Positions 23,873 through 32,473 of a stretch of DNA of 52,179 nt are shown piece after piece; position 1 is the stretch's first letter; every line of letters starts with the position of its first letter. The translations under genes were made by a program, and so were the position numbers. Origin of the DNA: Candidatus Obscuribacterales bacterium (GTDB lineage: Bacteria > Cyanobacteriota > Vampirovibrionia > Obscuribacterales > Obscuribacteraceae); contig JAKFVU010000007.1 of the NCBI GenBank assembly GCA_021732025.1, positions 1-52,179 on the forward strand. The letters are read 5' to 3'. The notes under the pieces are model-generated. The model was given only the letters and a program-made list of their open reading frames with translations. It did no database searches and was not told the origin of the DNA.

Positions 23873-24373
23873 TTATTGTTGAATTGGAATCCAAAGCTCT
23901 AAACCGCCGAACCCCGTTTTTGAGTCAAACTTTTCGTCATACAATTCAAATTCGATGCCATTGGCAGCTTTATACTTACTTTGTGGGAAATATTTGTCCC
24001 ATATAGTGGTGCATGTTTCTTTGATTTTTGAAATGTGGTCGCTGTGGGTGAAAACAAGATAGATTTGCACCGGAATTTGTATATACTGCAGCTCTGGAAC
24101 TTCAGGCGCATCGGCTGTCACTTCCCAGGCGCACATATAATTGAAAAATCCATCTTTGCCACCATCATATTTGGCACCATAAGCACAATTTCCAACCTGA
24201 CCGGGAATGGTGCCCATATAGGTGCCGAAGCGCTGCCAGAGCTCCGGTATGCCGACGCTAGTGGCGCCGCTGAAGCGGTCTGTTATTCCTGCAAGTTTCA
24301 TTGCTCTACCGGTTTCAATTCTGGGCTCGGCTATACTCTGTGCGCTGATTTCAGTTTTTTGGATATCAGTCAT
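23873..24373 (-). CDS. GyrI-like/effector-binding domain protein
   Basis: A 166-residue protein with the GyrI-like small-molecule-binding fold: paired repeats seen as AGITDRFSGAT...IPELWQRF in the first half and YLVFTHSDHISKIKETCTTIWDKYFPQ in the second, with the typical IEFELYDEKFD...GLELWIPIQ ending. These domains bind drugs or hydrophobic ligands, or act as stand-alone hydrolase-like sensors. There is no DNA-binding domain. ATG 24373 has GGAG seven bases upstream, better than the in-frame TTG at 24388. Tail-to-tail with the GH76-like gene, 25 bp apart. Confidence 0.82.
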   Translation of the reverse strand: MTDIQKTEISAQSIAEPRIETGRAMKLAGITDRFSGATSVGIPELWQRFGTYMGTIPGQVGNCAYGAKYDGGKDGFFNYMCAWEVTADAPEVPELQYIQIPVQIYLVFTHSDHISKIKETCTTIWDKYFPQSKYKAANGIEFELYDEKFDSKTGFGGLELWIPIQQ

Positions 24374-24533
24374 TTTGATGCTCCGCAAATGATAGATTTT
24401 GCTATTGTCAGTTGGCCTTCTAGAATAACTGATAAGCTTGAGACTTTGTCTGGCCTGGATATAATAGCCTGCAAGATTGTGCTCTTGTCTACTGGGTCGC
24501 TTTGTACTTGTTCTAGTGGGGCCCCAGCAGTTG

Positions 24534-26129
24534 GTGGAAACTTCGGAGTATTTGCGTTCAGGGAAGAGACAGCTTCGTGCTGCCCTGATTGCACTGGCTC
24601 TTTTCTGCTCTCAGGCACTTGCGGCCGACGCTGCCGACAACGCTGCCGACAACGCAAATCCTGCAAATGCTGCAAATGCTTCCGATGTTACAACAAGTGC
24701 TGATGCTGCCAATGCTGCAAATGCAGAAAGTGAACCTCCGGCAGTTGCCGATGAGGCTGCAAAACTGGCGGCTCCTGCTCAAGAGCTTAGCATTGCCCCG
24801 GTACCAGCTGTTGACCCTAGCAACGCTACAGCGCGCCAGATGTTTAAAGCTAGCGTGGCACGCATTGATAGAAAAATTATGCTTGAGTGCATTAAGTTAG
24901 CGCGCTTCAATGCCAACTATCACGATGGAGTAAATCGCAAGAATTTTGCTCAAGAATGGCTTTACCCTATGCAGCGCGAAGCTGGCACGGCTCTTGCTTT
25001 TAGCAATACACTTGTAGATATTCGGCAGCGTGCGCGCGGGCTGAAAGACCCTTCTCTGATTTCGAGAACTGCGCAGAAGAAGGGCTTAGAGTGTGCGCTT
25101 GTTGGCCAGGCAATTACGGGAACTAGTTCTGCTGTTCAGCTCTTGCAGAACTTGAATCACACACGTATAGCTACCAAGAATGGCTATTCCCCGGCTGCTG
25201 CTACTGCCACGGTGAAAGAGTATGCCACTACAATTGATGGCTTACTGTCAGAGCGGGCAAAATTGTTGGCCGGTCAAAATCTGGTGCGTTCCAAAGAACT
25301 TTTTGAATTGCAAGGAAGATTGCTTGCTCATATCAAAGACCAGCTAATTTTTGAATTTAAAAATTGGAGTGTGGGCTCGAGGTTTGGTGAGTGGTCTGAA
25401 AATACATTCTATGCAATTGACTCGCTGCAAGGTTTTACGCAGATGAGTTCTTCTTTGTGTTCGCTGCAAGGTTTCAGCAAACGAGAGTACGGTGGAGGTG
25501 CAGCCATCACCGGCTTAGTTGGTAATGCTCTAGTTACTTGTAACCCGATAATTAGAACTGCTGTCGGTCACATCGTAGCAAAACATGAAAGAAGCAGACT
25601 GAACAAGGTATTCCCCCAGGGTCGTCCGCGCAAGATTGATGATGTATTGGCTGAATGTACTTTAGTCAATCCAAGAGATGTTGATGAATCGTCGTCCCTT
25701 GAAACAAAAGAGTTGGCCTTTCTAATTCGACGTACCGAAGAGTTAGATGGCCCCCTCGACAAAGAAGTTGAGCACGTGCGCAAATTGCGACGCATTGCTG
25801 ATCAGCAGGCCATTTCTGGTCCGCTTATCGGTTTGACTGGTGTCACTCGTTCTGTTTTGAATACAGTCGCTTATTATCAAAGTACGCCCTCTGGCTCGGC
25901 CAATTATGAGCGCACGAGGGTGGTAGGCAATCAACTCAATTTGTCTGGCAGAATCGTTCAATCTACTGGTCAAGCGTACTCATTGATCAATACTCCATAC
26001 ACTGAAGTGAAACACTACTTGTACAAGCGGCGCTTGAAGAAAGCTGGGCAGCTACCCAAGCAGCTGTTAGCGCAGCGCCTGGCTCGCTTGGACGAATTAG
26101 AGAAGAGGGTGAAGGCTTCGCTGTATTAA
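24534..26129 (+). CDS. Large exported protein with Ala/Asn/Asp repeats and hydrophobic segments
   Basis: About 531 residues from GTG 24534. Other in-frame starts are TTG 24477, TTG 24531 and TTG 24552; the signal peptide RQLRAALIALALFCSQALA lies after all of them. Immediately after it comes a low-complexity run (AADAADNAADNA, NPANAANASD, DAANAANAES) encoded by imperfect GCTGCCGACAAC-type repeats around 24625-24730. The rest is mainly helical with several moderately hydrophobic stretches (GGGAAITGLVGNALVTCNPI, ISGPLIGLTGVTRSVLNTVA) and a basic coiled-coil end. It is probably envelope-located. No family recognised. Confidence 0.65.
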   Translation: METSEYLRSGKRQLRAALIALALFCSQALAADAADNAADNANPANAANASDVTTSADAANAANAESEPPAVADEAAKLAAPAQELSIAPVPAVDPSNATARQMFKASVARIDRKIMLECIKLARFNANYHDGVNRKNFAQEWLYPMQREAGTALAFSNTLVDIRQRARGLKDPSLISRTAQKKGLECALVGQAITGTSSAVQLLQNLNHTRIATKNGYSPAAATATVKEYATTIDGLLSERAKLLAGQNLVRSKELFELQGRLLAHIKDQLIFEFKNWSVGSRFGEWSENTFYAIDSLQGFTQMSSSLCSLQGFSKREYGGGAAITGLVGNALVTCNPIIRTAVGHIVAKHERSRLNKVFPQGRPRKIDDVLAECTLVNPRDVDESSSLETKELAFLIRRTEELDGPLDKEVEHVRKLRRIADQQAISGPLIGLTGVTRSVLNTVAYYQSTPSGSANYERTRVVGNQLNLSGRIVQSTGQAYSLINTPYTEVKHYLYKRRLKKAGQLPKQLLAQRLARLDELEKRVKASLY

Positions 26130-26137
26130 CTGCGCTT

Positions 26138-26353
26138 TTAGGGGCTGGTGGAGCGCACAGGCCAAGGCGTTTTGCCCTTGCGGCCTGTTTGTTGAGCCAA
26201 TTCGCTGCTCAATTTTTGCAGTTGAACGAGCTTTTCTAACTTTTGCTCGATTGGAGCCATAGCTGCGGCCGTTCGAATTACTTTCTTCGAGCCAAACTGG
26301 TTTTCACGAGTGACTATGTAGCTTTTGCTCTTCATTGGACAATGCTTTCCCAT
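26138..26353 (-). CDS. Small basic protein, possible partner of the adjacent nucleotidyltransferase remnant
   Basis: A 71-residue protein. The middle, AAMAPIEQKLEKLVQLQKLSSELAQQTGRK, resembles the small proteins (ALPIEEKxxxLxxLQxx pattern) that I recall encoded next to AbiEii-like nucleotidyltransferases. Here it follows the truncated nucleotidyltransferase frame by 12 bp on the same strand. No strong ribosome site is seen; the ATG at 26335 (residue 7) is an alternative start. The partner role is inference from family memory and position. Confidence 0.5.
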   Translation of the reverse strand: MGKHCPMKSKSYIVTRENQFGSKKVIRTAAAMAPIEQKLEKLVQLQKLSSELAQQTGRKGKTPWPVRSTSP

Positions 26354-26365
26354 CTACTAAGCAGA

Positions 26366-26551
26366 TTATACGAGGTCAATCAAAATTCCTGAATTAGGAA
26401 TAAAGCAAAACACGTCTAAGTCGAATGTCGCTGATGGCTCGGTGTAAAACATCGCACCAATTGCGCCACCAATTGCATACTTCCCAATGATTCCATCGCT
26501 TTCAAGGTTATTTATCACTAGTAGGGTTTTGTCTAGTACGAAGTTCATCAA
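26366..26551 (-). pseudogene. Truncated nucleotidyltransferase (AbiEii-like) N-terminus
   Basis: A 61-residue frame whose middle, IGKYAIGGAIGAMFYTEP, followed by FDLDVFCFIP, matches the start of minimal nucleotidyltransferases of the AbiEii/MNT type (G-G-x-A motif then T-x-D-x-D-like acidic pair). Full members are about 170-200 residues. Here a stop follows directly after LIDLV, and the next 200 bases encode a different small protein. I infer a truncated, probably inactive gene. The acidic D-x-D pair is kept but the rest of the active site is missing. Confidence 0.55.
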
Positions 26552-26805
26552 CCTTCCTTCTCGTCCAGCTAAATGCGAGTTTCGGTGGATCAGTGTACCA
26601 AATTACTTACAGACTATCCCATTTGTAGCTGCGTCAGCTAACCTGGGCTGCTCTAAGCGCTGTCTTTCCTGTGCGATAATCTGAGCATTAGTGAGCGGAA
26701 AGTCTCTATCGTGCAGAGTATGGAAAACTCAATATTTCCAGATGCGCATGAGACAGAAGCATCAAAGATTGTGTTGCTTCTAGTGAGTAATGGCGACTAT
26801 TAATC

Positions 26806-27510
26806 ATGAACTCGCATGACCCAAATGAAATATTAAGGCCCGCAGGCGAAGAGAACGATCTCTCCATTGGCTACGGCACTCATCTAGATAAGCTCGACGA
26901 ACCGCTCATTCTCTATCCACCTAGAAGCGGTGCTATTGATGCTTTGCATGGACGGTTTTTAAAATACGTAGTGCCAATATCGGTATTGTTTTATGTGGTG
27001 ATCCTAGCTATGGCTCTAACGACAGCAATCTCTCCATTTTTGCCAAGTGCTGCGCAGCAAGCTATGTCTACGGAGCTATGGTGCTTATTCATTTTCTACA
27101 CTGTGTCGCTGCCACTAATGTACATTTTCATCAGGCGAAAACTATCCCGGGCTGTACTTCCGGTTATGGCGATGCGTAATGATGGAATCGAAATTCATTC
27201 GCTCAATCTTGATATTTTCATTCCGTGGGAAGAAATAAAAGAAGTGCGTACTTTTACTTTTGTAGAACCACATTTGGGCATTGTGCCTTTTGAGCTAAAG
27301 AAAACACTTGCCCGTGGATCGCTATACACTCAGTTCTTTTGCTGGTCTAATGAATTCTGTGTACACTTATACAAAAGAATGCAGATTTTGGTAACGCCCA
27401 TTTTTCTTCTAGAGACTGAGTTACCCTTGCCTATTGATGTTGTGGCAGAGCAGATTATGTTGCGGCAAGCTCATGCCCTCAAGCTTATTAAACCTGAAGA
27501 CAAACCGTGA
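26806..27510 (+). CDS. Two-TM membrane protein with PH-like domain
   Basis: A 234-residue protein. Two transmembrane segments lie near residues 52-75 (YVVPISVLFYVVILAMALTT) and 92-110 (LWCLFIFYTVSLPLMYIFI). The cytoplasmic part has the pattern MRNDGIEIHSLNLDIFIPWEEIKEVR, typical of bacterial PH-like domains (YcxB/STM3941-like) in which a strand pair ends in PWEEI. Role unknown. The 250-bp gap upstream holds no other gene. Confidence 0.7.
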   Translation: MNSHDPNEILRPAGEENDLSIGYGTHLDKLDEPLILYPPRSGAIDALHGRFLKYVVPISVLFYVVILAMALTTAISPFLPSAAQQAMSTELWCLFIFYTVSLPLMYIFIRRKLSRAVLPVMAMRNDGIEIHSLNLDIFIPWEEIKEVRTFTFVEPHLGIVPFELKKTLARGSLYTQFFCWSNEFCVHLYKRMQILVTPIFLLETELPLPIDVVAEQIMLRQAHALKLIKPEDKP

Positions 27511-27561
27511 AATCTTTGGCAGATATTGCACCACTGGCAGTGCTGGTACTTACGCTTGCGC

Positions 27562-29634
27562 CTATGCCAAAACCAATTTCGGATACATGCCGGTAATTAC
27601 TTGAAGTTTTTCTTGAGCAATCAAGTTATCGATTGTATCCATAATTACATCCATGCGTACATGAGCAAAAGTGCCGAAGGCATCAACTTTATCTAGCTTC
27701 TTCTCTTTCAGTTTTTTAGCTTTGCTACCAATTAGAATTGAGGCAATGGTTGTTCTTCCAACTTTGCCACTTAGTTCTCCTGTCAAAACTAAAATCGCAG
27801 CTTCTAGTTCACTGCTGCCTGTTGTGTCAGCTTCTACTTTTGCTTTTGGTTTGCTGCTTGCTGGGCGCGATTGCGAGTACAGACTTTGTGCCGAACGAGT
27901 AGAACGGCTAGCATCTGTCACTGCCGTTTTTGGAGGCGTAGGAATGCTGACAAAACGTTTCTCAACAGGGTGGCAGGTGTCGCATCCTGTGCAAACATTG
28001 TCGAGAGTTTGGCCAAAGTAGCCAAGAATATGTTTGCGTCGACAAGTTACTTCTTGAGCGTATTTGATTATTTGATTGAGTCGGTGCGCATCTCTTTCTT
28101 TGCGAGCATCGAGCCAACTCATATCAATTGACGGCATGCGTCCAGATATTTCGCGGGCTCTGACACCGTTGGCATCGACATCTAGCATGTTTAAATGCTT
28201 GAGCAAATCAAGGGCGCTATTGATTGCCGAATCTTCCATACGCATGCGCTTGTGCAAATCCATTGGTCTCAATGATTGCTGCGAATTGTCATGCAAGAAT
28301 TTGAGCAAGTGAGCAACTTCTTTGGCATCAGGGAAGTTTTTATCCATTAGCCATTTTTGCGTGTAAATATCTTTTGCTTGATAGAGCAAGGTGCAAGTTG
28401 CTTGGTTGCCATCGCGACCAGCGCGGCCAGCTTCTTGATAATAATTTTCCAGCGAGCCAGGCATGTTGTAGTGAATCACTCGCCTAATGTTTGGCTTATC
28501 CACGCCCATACCAAACGCGACAGTTGAGACAATCACCGAAATGGTGTCGTCTTCAAAACTGTTTTGCACTTTCTTGCGAATGTCCGGTGACAGTCCGGCG
28601 TGATAGCAAGCGGCTGTAATTTTTGCTGCTTTGATACGACGGGCTAATTCTTCAGCTTCTTTGCGACTGCTGGTGTAAACGATTGAAGGTTTTTTCTCTA
28701 TTCCTAACTTTGACTCGGCCAGCATGGCAAAAACATGGCGGTCTTTGTCGGCATTGTTGGCGCATTGCTCAACTTCAAAGCGCAGGTTTGGTCTGTCGAA
28801 TGAGCCAATGACGCAGGTCATGCTGGGCAGGCCGAGAGATTCAGGAATGTCGCGTTGCACGCGGGGAGTGGCTGTAGCTGTCAATGCCAAGATTGTCGCC
28901 TTGGGCATTAGGCTCAAGTAGCTTCTAAGATTGCGATATTGCGGTCTGAAGTCGTGGCCCCATTGGCTGATACAGTGAGCTTCGTCAATTACCAGCAGAG
29001 ATACGTCTAGGCTTTGCAGCAACGAGCGAAATCTTGGTGATTCCAATCTCTCTGGGGCGACATATACCAGTTTGTACTGACCCCGTCTGATTCCTGATAC
29101 TCGTTCATCGACCTGCTCAGCATCAAGTGAGCTGTTTAGCATGGTGGCGTTTCTGATGCCGCGACGAATCAGACCATTGACTTGGTCGTGCATCAAAGCA
29201 ATTAGAGGGGAAATGACGACGGTGACACCTGGCAGCACTTGGCTGGGCAGTTGGTAGCATAGCGATTTGCCGTAGCCCGTAGGCAAGAAGGCCAAGGTGT
29301 GACGGCCGGCAAGAATATTGCTAATTACTTCTTTTTGCTTGGGCCGCAGGTGGTCGAGGCCAAAGCGGGCTTTCAATATTTTTTCGATTGAGCTATCAAA
29401 GTTGCCATCTATTGCATGATCTAGGGCCATGTCGAGGGCCATATCTATAGAATGGTCGTCGTAGTTGGCTGAGCCGCCGCTGAGCGATCCTCCGGCAATG
29501 GCGCCGCCCGCGAGTGTTCCACCAATGGTTAATTGGCCGCTGTTGTCCGAATCTGTTCCATTTTTTGCAGTAGTCTGAGCCAGAGCATTAGCTCTCTCAA
29601 TAGCGCGTTGAACTGCTGGTTCGAAAACAGCCAT
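27562..29634 (-). CDS. recQ: ATP-dependent DNA helicase RecQ
   Basis: A 690-residue 3'-5' DNA helicase for recombination and replication-fork repair. Motifs seen: FLPTGYGKSLCYQLP (Walker A, Lys123), VIDEAHCISQWGHDFRP (DEAH and aromatic-rich loop), LALTATATP, VSTVAFGMGVDKP and YYQEAGRAGRDG. The zinc-binding domain follows, with Cys in TCRRKHILGYFG and CTGCDTC. Then comes a linker and a winged-helix-like C-terminus (LSGKVGRTTIASILIGSKAKK). An HRDC domain is not evident. Unusual is an 80-residue N-terminal extension with a Gly-rich stretch (TIGGTLAGGAIAGGSLSGG). Transcribed toward the MFS-distant side, alone. Confidence 0.93.
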   Translation of the reverse strand: MAVFEPAVQRAIERANALAQTTAKNGTDSDNSGQLTIGGTLAGGAIAGGSLSGGSANYDDHSIDMALDMALDHAIDGNFDSSIEKILKARFGLDHLRPKQKEVISNILAGRHTLAFLPTGYGKSLCYQLPSQVLPGVTVVISPLIALMHDQVNGLIRRGIRNATMLNSSLDAEQVDERVSGIRRGQYKLVYVAPERLESPRFRSLLQSLDVSLLVIDEAHCISQWGHDFRPQYRNLRSYLSLMPKATILALTATATPRVQRDIPESLGLPSMTCVIGSFDRPNLRFEVEQCANNADKDRHVFAMLAESKLGIEKKPSIVYTSSRKEAEELARRIKAAKITAACYHAGLSPDIRKKVQNSFEDDTISVIVSTVAFGMGVDKPNIRRVIHYNMPGSLENYYQEAGRAGRDGNQATCTLLYQAKDIYTQKWLMDKNFPDAKEVAHLLKFLHDNSQQSLRPMDLHKRMRMEDSAINSALDLLKHLNMLDVDANGVRAREISGRMPSIDMSWLDARKERDAHRLNQIIKYAQEVTCRRKHILGYFGQTLDNVCTGCDTCHPVEKRFVSIPTPPKTAVTDASRSTRSAQSLYSQSRPASSKPKAKVEADTTGSSELEAAILVLTGELSGKVGRTTIASILIGSKAKKLKEKKLDKVDAFGTFAHVRMDVIMDTIDNLIAQEKLQVITGMYPKLVLA

Positions 29635-29773
29635 GGGACACCCTCATACTTGTGTCTCACTAGTTTACGTGTTCAGGAGCCCACAATAAGGTGCAATCAC
29701 ACAGTAGTGCCAAGTTTAATTGACTACTGTATATCTATCAGTGTTAGCTGGCGACGCAGATGTAAGCCCAGGC

Positions 29774-30982
29774 CTACTTTTTGCTTTGCTCAGGCTGCAT
29801 GATTTTTTTCAATGCAGTGATCAAAAGTTTGTTTTCGGCTGGTTGGCCGATACTTATACGCCAGCAAGTTGGTAGTCCGAAACCAGCCAGTGGTCTGATG
29901 GCGATGCCGTTGCGCAGCAAACCATCGTGTATTTTGGCCACTTTCTCTTGCGAGCCCATTTCGATCATGATGAAGTTTGAGTGCGAAGGAATGCGCTGCA
30001 AGCCAAGCTTGTCTAGTTCACCGGTGAGGTAAGCCATGCCTTCTTCGTTATTTTCAAGAGTTCTGTTCAAGAATTCATCGTCTTGCAGTGCGGCCAAACC
30101 AGCTTCTTGAGCCAATAGGTTAGGCTCGAAAGGAAGTTTGATGCGATTGACATAGTCGATTAGATATTCGTGACCGAGGCCGTAGCCAAGGCGAATACCG
30201 GCCATACCGTAGGCTTTGGCGAATGTACGTAAGGTCAATACGTTGTCTAAGCGATAACGCATTGAGTCTGGATACTCTGGGTTTATGGCAGCGAACTCAT
30301 AATATGCTTCATCAAGAATGACCAGTACATGGTCTGGAATCTTTCTGATGAAGTTCTCGAATTCAGTGCGATTGAAGATTGTGCCTGTTGGATTGTTTGG
30401 ATTGCATAGGTAAATCATCTTGGTCTTAGGATTTACCGCGGCAGCAATGCCATCAAGGTCGAAGTGATAGTTTTTCAGCGGCACAGTATTGAGCTTGATG
30501 CCTTGGGCGTTGACCAATACATATAAGCCGATGAACGTACCTTGCGATGTCAGCACTTCATCGTCTTCATGTAAGAAGGCACGAATAATGTTGGCCATTG
30601 TGCTCTCAGAGCCGCTGCCAAGTGCGATATTGTCGATTTTTGTAGCAAAGCGCTCAGCTAAAGCTTCTCTCAAATTAGTGCCGCAGAGGTCAGGATAGCG
30701 GTTGATCTGAGGCAATGCCTTTTGAATGGCATCTAGAGCCGATTGAGGTGGTCCTAGAGGGTTCTCGTTGGAAGCCATATTGATGAAGCGTTCCATGCCG
30801 AGCTCTTTCAGTAGCTCAACAGGCGGACGGCCTGGCTGATAGGGTTTGAGGGCTTCTACGTGCGGCGGTACAAGACGCTTTGGCAAGTCTTTCTGCGGTG
30901 AGAAAGGAATCGTGTTCTTCGGGTCTGATACCAACGCCAGCTGTTGCGACATCGAAGCTAAAGTTTGTATAAATGTTGCCAT
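29774..30982 (-). CDS. hisC: Histidinol-phosphate aminotransferase family protein
   Basis: A fold-type I PLP aminotransferase of about 402 residues. Start ATG 30982 has AGGGTGA directly upstream; a longer in-frame reading to 31099 lacks support. Motifs: NENPLGPP near the N-terminus, GSGSESTMANIIRAF, YLCNPNNPTGTIF, ILDEAYYEF and the PLP lysine in TLRTFAKAYGMAGIRLGYG. C-terminal SHSNFIMIEMG and RPLAGFGLPTCWRISIG are typical of HisC. The enzyme makes histidinol phosphate in histidine synthesis; close relatives also act on aromatic amino acids, relevant with HPPD in the same window. No other his gene is nearby. Confidence 0.85.
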   Translation of the reverse strand: MATFIQTLASMSQQLALVSDPKNTIPFSPQKDLPKRLVPPHVEALKPYQPGRPPVELLKELGMERFINMASNENPLGPPQSALDAIQKALPQINRYPDLCGTNLREALAERFATKIDNIALGSGSESTMANIIRAFLHEDDEVLTSQGTFIGLYVLVNAQGIKLNTVPLKNYHFDLDGIAAAVNPKTKMIYLCNPNNPTGTIFNRTEFENFIRKIPDHVLVILDEAYYEFAAINPEYPDSMRYRLDNVLTLRTFAKAYGMAGIRLGYGLGHEYLIDYVNRIKLPFEPNLLAQEAGLAALQDDEFLNRTLENNEEGMAYLTGELDKLGLQRIPSHSNFIMIEMGSQEKVAKIHDGLLRNGIAIRPLAGFGLPTCWRISIGQPAENKLLITALKKIMQPEQSKK

Positions 30983-31198
30983 GGTCACCCTGCACTTTTG
31001 AGTCGCAAAACGTAGGTTTAACGGGCACCTCGACTTTGACGCCTCGGCTTCCGATCTCCTCTTCGATATAAAAGTTATCACTAAACCACCCCCAAACACA
31101 AATTAAGACGGCCCATTTAAGCCTTGTTTAGGAAACTTTTAGGTTTCTACGCAGGTTTGCTAAGCTCTTCAGTCTTAATGCCAAGAGGTTTTGTGGTA

Positions 31199-31229
31199 TT
31201 GGCAACTTTTGCTCGCGAGCACTTTATGC
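31199..31229 (+). promoter_or_regulatory. Candidate promoter for tRNA-Gly
   Basis: TTGGCA (31199-31204) and a TATGCTAAT-like box about 19 bp later precede the tRNA start by roughly 15 bp. The hexamers are imperfect and the spacing is slightly long, so this is a tentative sigma70-type promoter. Confidence 0.35.
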
Positions 31230-31244
31230 TAATCTTCAGTGCAT

Positions 31245-31318
31245 GCGGGTGTAGTTCAATGGTAGAACGGCAGCCTTCCAAGCTTCATACAGGGGTTCGA
31301 TTCCCCTCACCCGCTCCA
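31245..31318 (+). tRNA. tRNA-Gly (anticodon TCC)
   Basis: A complete cloverleaf. The acceptor arm GCGGGTG pairs with CACCCGC, the D arm is GTTC/GAAC, and the anticodon loop CTTCCAA gives TCC. The T arm is AGGGG-TTCGATT-CCCCT. The CCA end is encoded (316-318). The sequence is very similar to cyanobacterial tRNA-Gly(UCC). The anticodon stem GCAGC/GCTTC has one C-T mismatch at its second pair. Confidence 0.93.
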
Positions 31319-31431
31319 TTTTTGAAGTCATATAAAACACAGTGACAACGCCCATAGAGCGGTTACGAAGCCTCTAGAGCGCTGCCAATTCCTATAGCGA
31401 TGACAATTCTTATATAGATAAGAGGTTTGCG

Positions 31432-32427
31432 GTGACGGAAGAGAGACTAAGCATTAGTGATGTACTGGTAGCCAAAAAGCGCATCAGCGGTTTGGCGATG
31501 AATACTCCATTGCGCAAGAGCCACTGGCTCTGTGACGTTTCACAAGCCGAAGTGTTCATGAAGCTAGAGAACCTTCAGGTAACCGGTTCATTTAAATATC
31601 GCGGCGCCCTTAATGCCATGACTTGGGCAAAAGAGCGCGGTTTTACCAAAGTATTCACTGCCTCCGCTGGCAATCATGGCCTCGGTATCGCCGAAGCGGC
31701 CATAACGACTGAACGTGAGGCGCGTATTTGCCTGCCCACGAACGTCAATCCGCTTAAGAAACAAAAGTTAGAGCGCTACAGTGTTGGCTTGATGCAACAT
31801 GGCGACGACATGGACATGACCGAAGCCTATGCCATGCGTTTGGCAAAAGAGCAGAAGGGTTTGTACATCTCGCCTTACAACAATAGAGAAGTTATCGCTG
31901 GCCAGGGCACTGTTGGGCTGGAAATGTATGAGTTGATCCCCAAACTCTCAACAGTAATCGTTGCTGTTGGCGGTGGTGGATTGATATCAGGCATCGGCCT
32001 TGTCGCCAAGTTGATCAATCCGAAGGTACGCATTGTTGGCGTCGTGGCCGCGGCCTCACCCACTATGAAGACCGCCATTCACTCTGGTCGCGTAGTCAAA
32101 GTTTTGCAGCAAGATACAATCGCCGACGGCATCGCTGGCAACATTGACGCTGAGACAATCACTTTCCCTCTCGTGCAAGAAGTTGTCGACGAGTGGGTGG
32201 CAATCGAAGAGCGTGACATTCATCAGGCCGTCTTCGACTTCCTTGAGAATGAAGGCATGTTAATTGAAGGAGCGGCTGCATGCGCAATTGCGGCCATTTC
32301 TGCCAAGTACATCAACTTCAAGCCACGTGAGCGGGTTGGTGTTGTTGTTTGTGGTGGCAATATTGGCCGCAATAACTGGCGAGAGATAGTTGGCGAGCAA
32401 CTACTGAGTGCCGGTAAGTCTACTTAA
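31432..32427 (+). CDS. Threonine/serine dehydratase-like PLP enzyme
   Basis: A 331-residue fold-type II PLP enzyme. The PLP lysine is Lys55 in TGSFKYRGAL. The substrate loop is SAGNHGLG, and the phosphate-binding Gly loop is AVGGGGLISG. CGGNIG near the C-terminus completes the set. These enzymes deaminate threonine or serine to the 2-oxo acid, and some members are racemases. There is no C-terminal ACT regulatory domain, so it is the short catabolic type rather than IlvA with feedback control. GTG 31432 has AGAGG six bases upstream. Exact substrate unknown. Confidence 0.87.
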   Translation: MTEERLSISDVLVAKKRISGLAMNTPLRKSHWLCDVSQAEVFMKLENLQVTGSFKYRGALNAMTWAKERGFTKVFTASAGNHGLGIAEAAITTEREARICLPTNVNPLKKQKLERYSVGLMQHGDDMDMTEAYAMRLAKEQKGLYISPYNNREVIAGQGTVGLEMYELIPKLSTVIVAVGGGGLISGIGLVAKLINPKVRIVGVVAAASPTMKTAIHSGRVVKVLQQDTIADGIAGNIDAETITFPLVQEVVDEWVAIEERDIHQAVFDFLENEGMLIEGAAACAIAAISAKYINFKPRERVGVVVCGGNIGRNNWREIVGEQLLSAGKST

Positions 32428-32473
32428 CGCTGGCAAATCTACTTAGCAAGTCAGTTAACTTTCTCAAGCTGAC

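Noticed and set aside
24035..24703. 222-residue open frame on the plus strand with a Cys-rich end
   Set aside because: Antisense to the GyrI-like gene and then out of frame with the exported-protein gene. The Cys-rich end is the repeat region read in the wrong frame.
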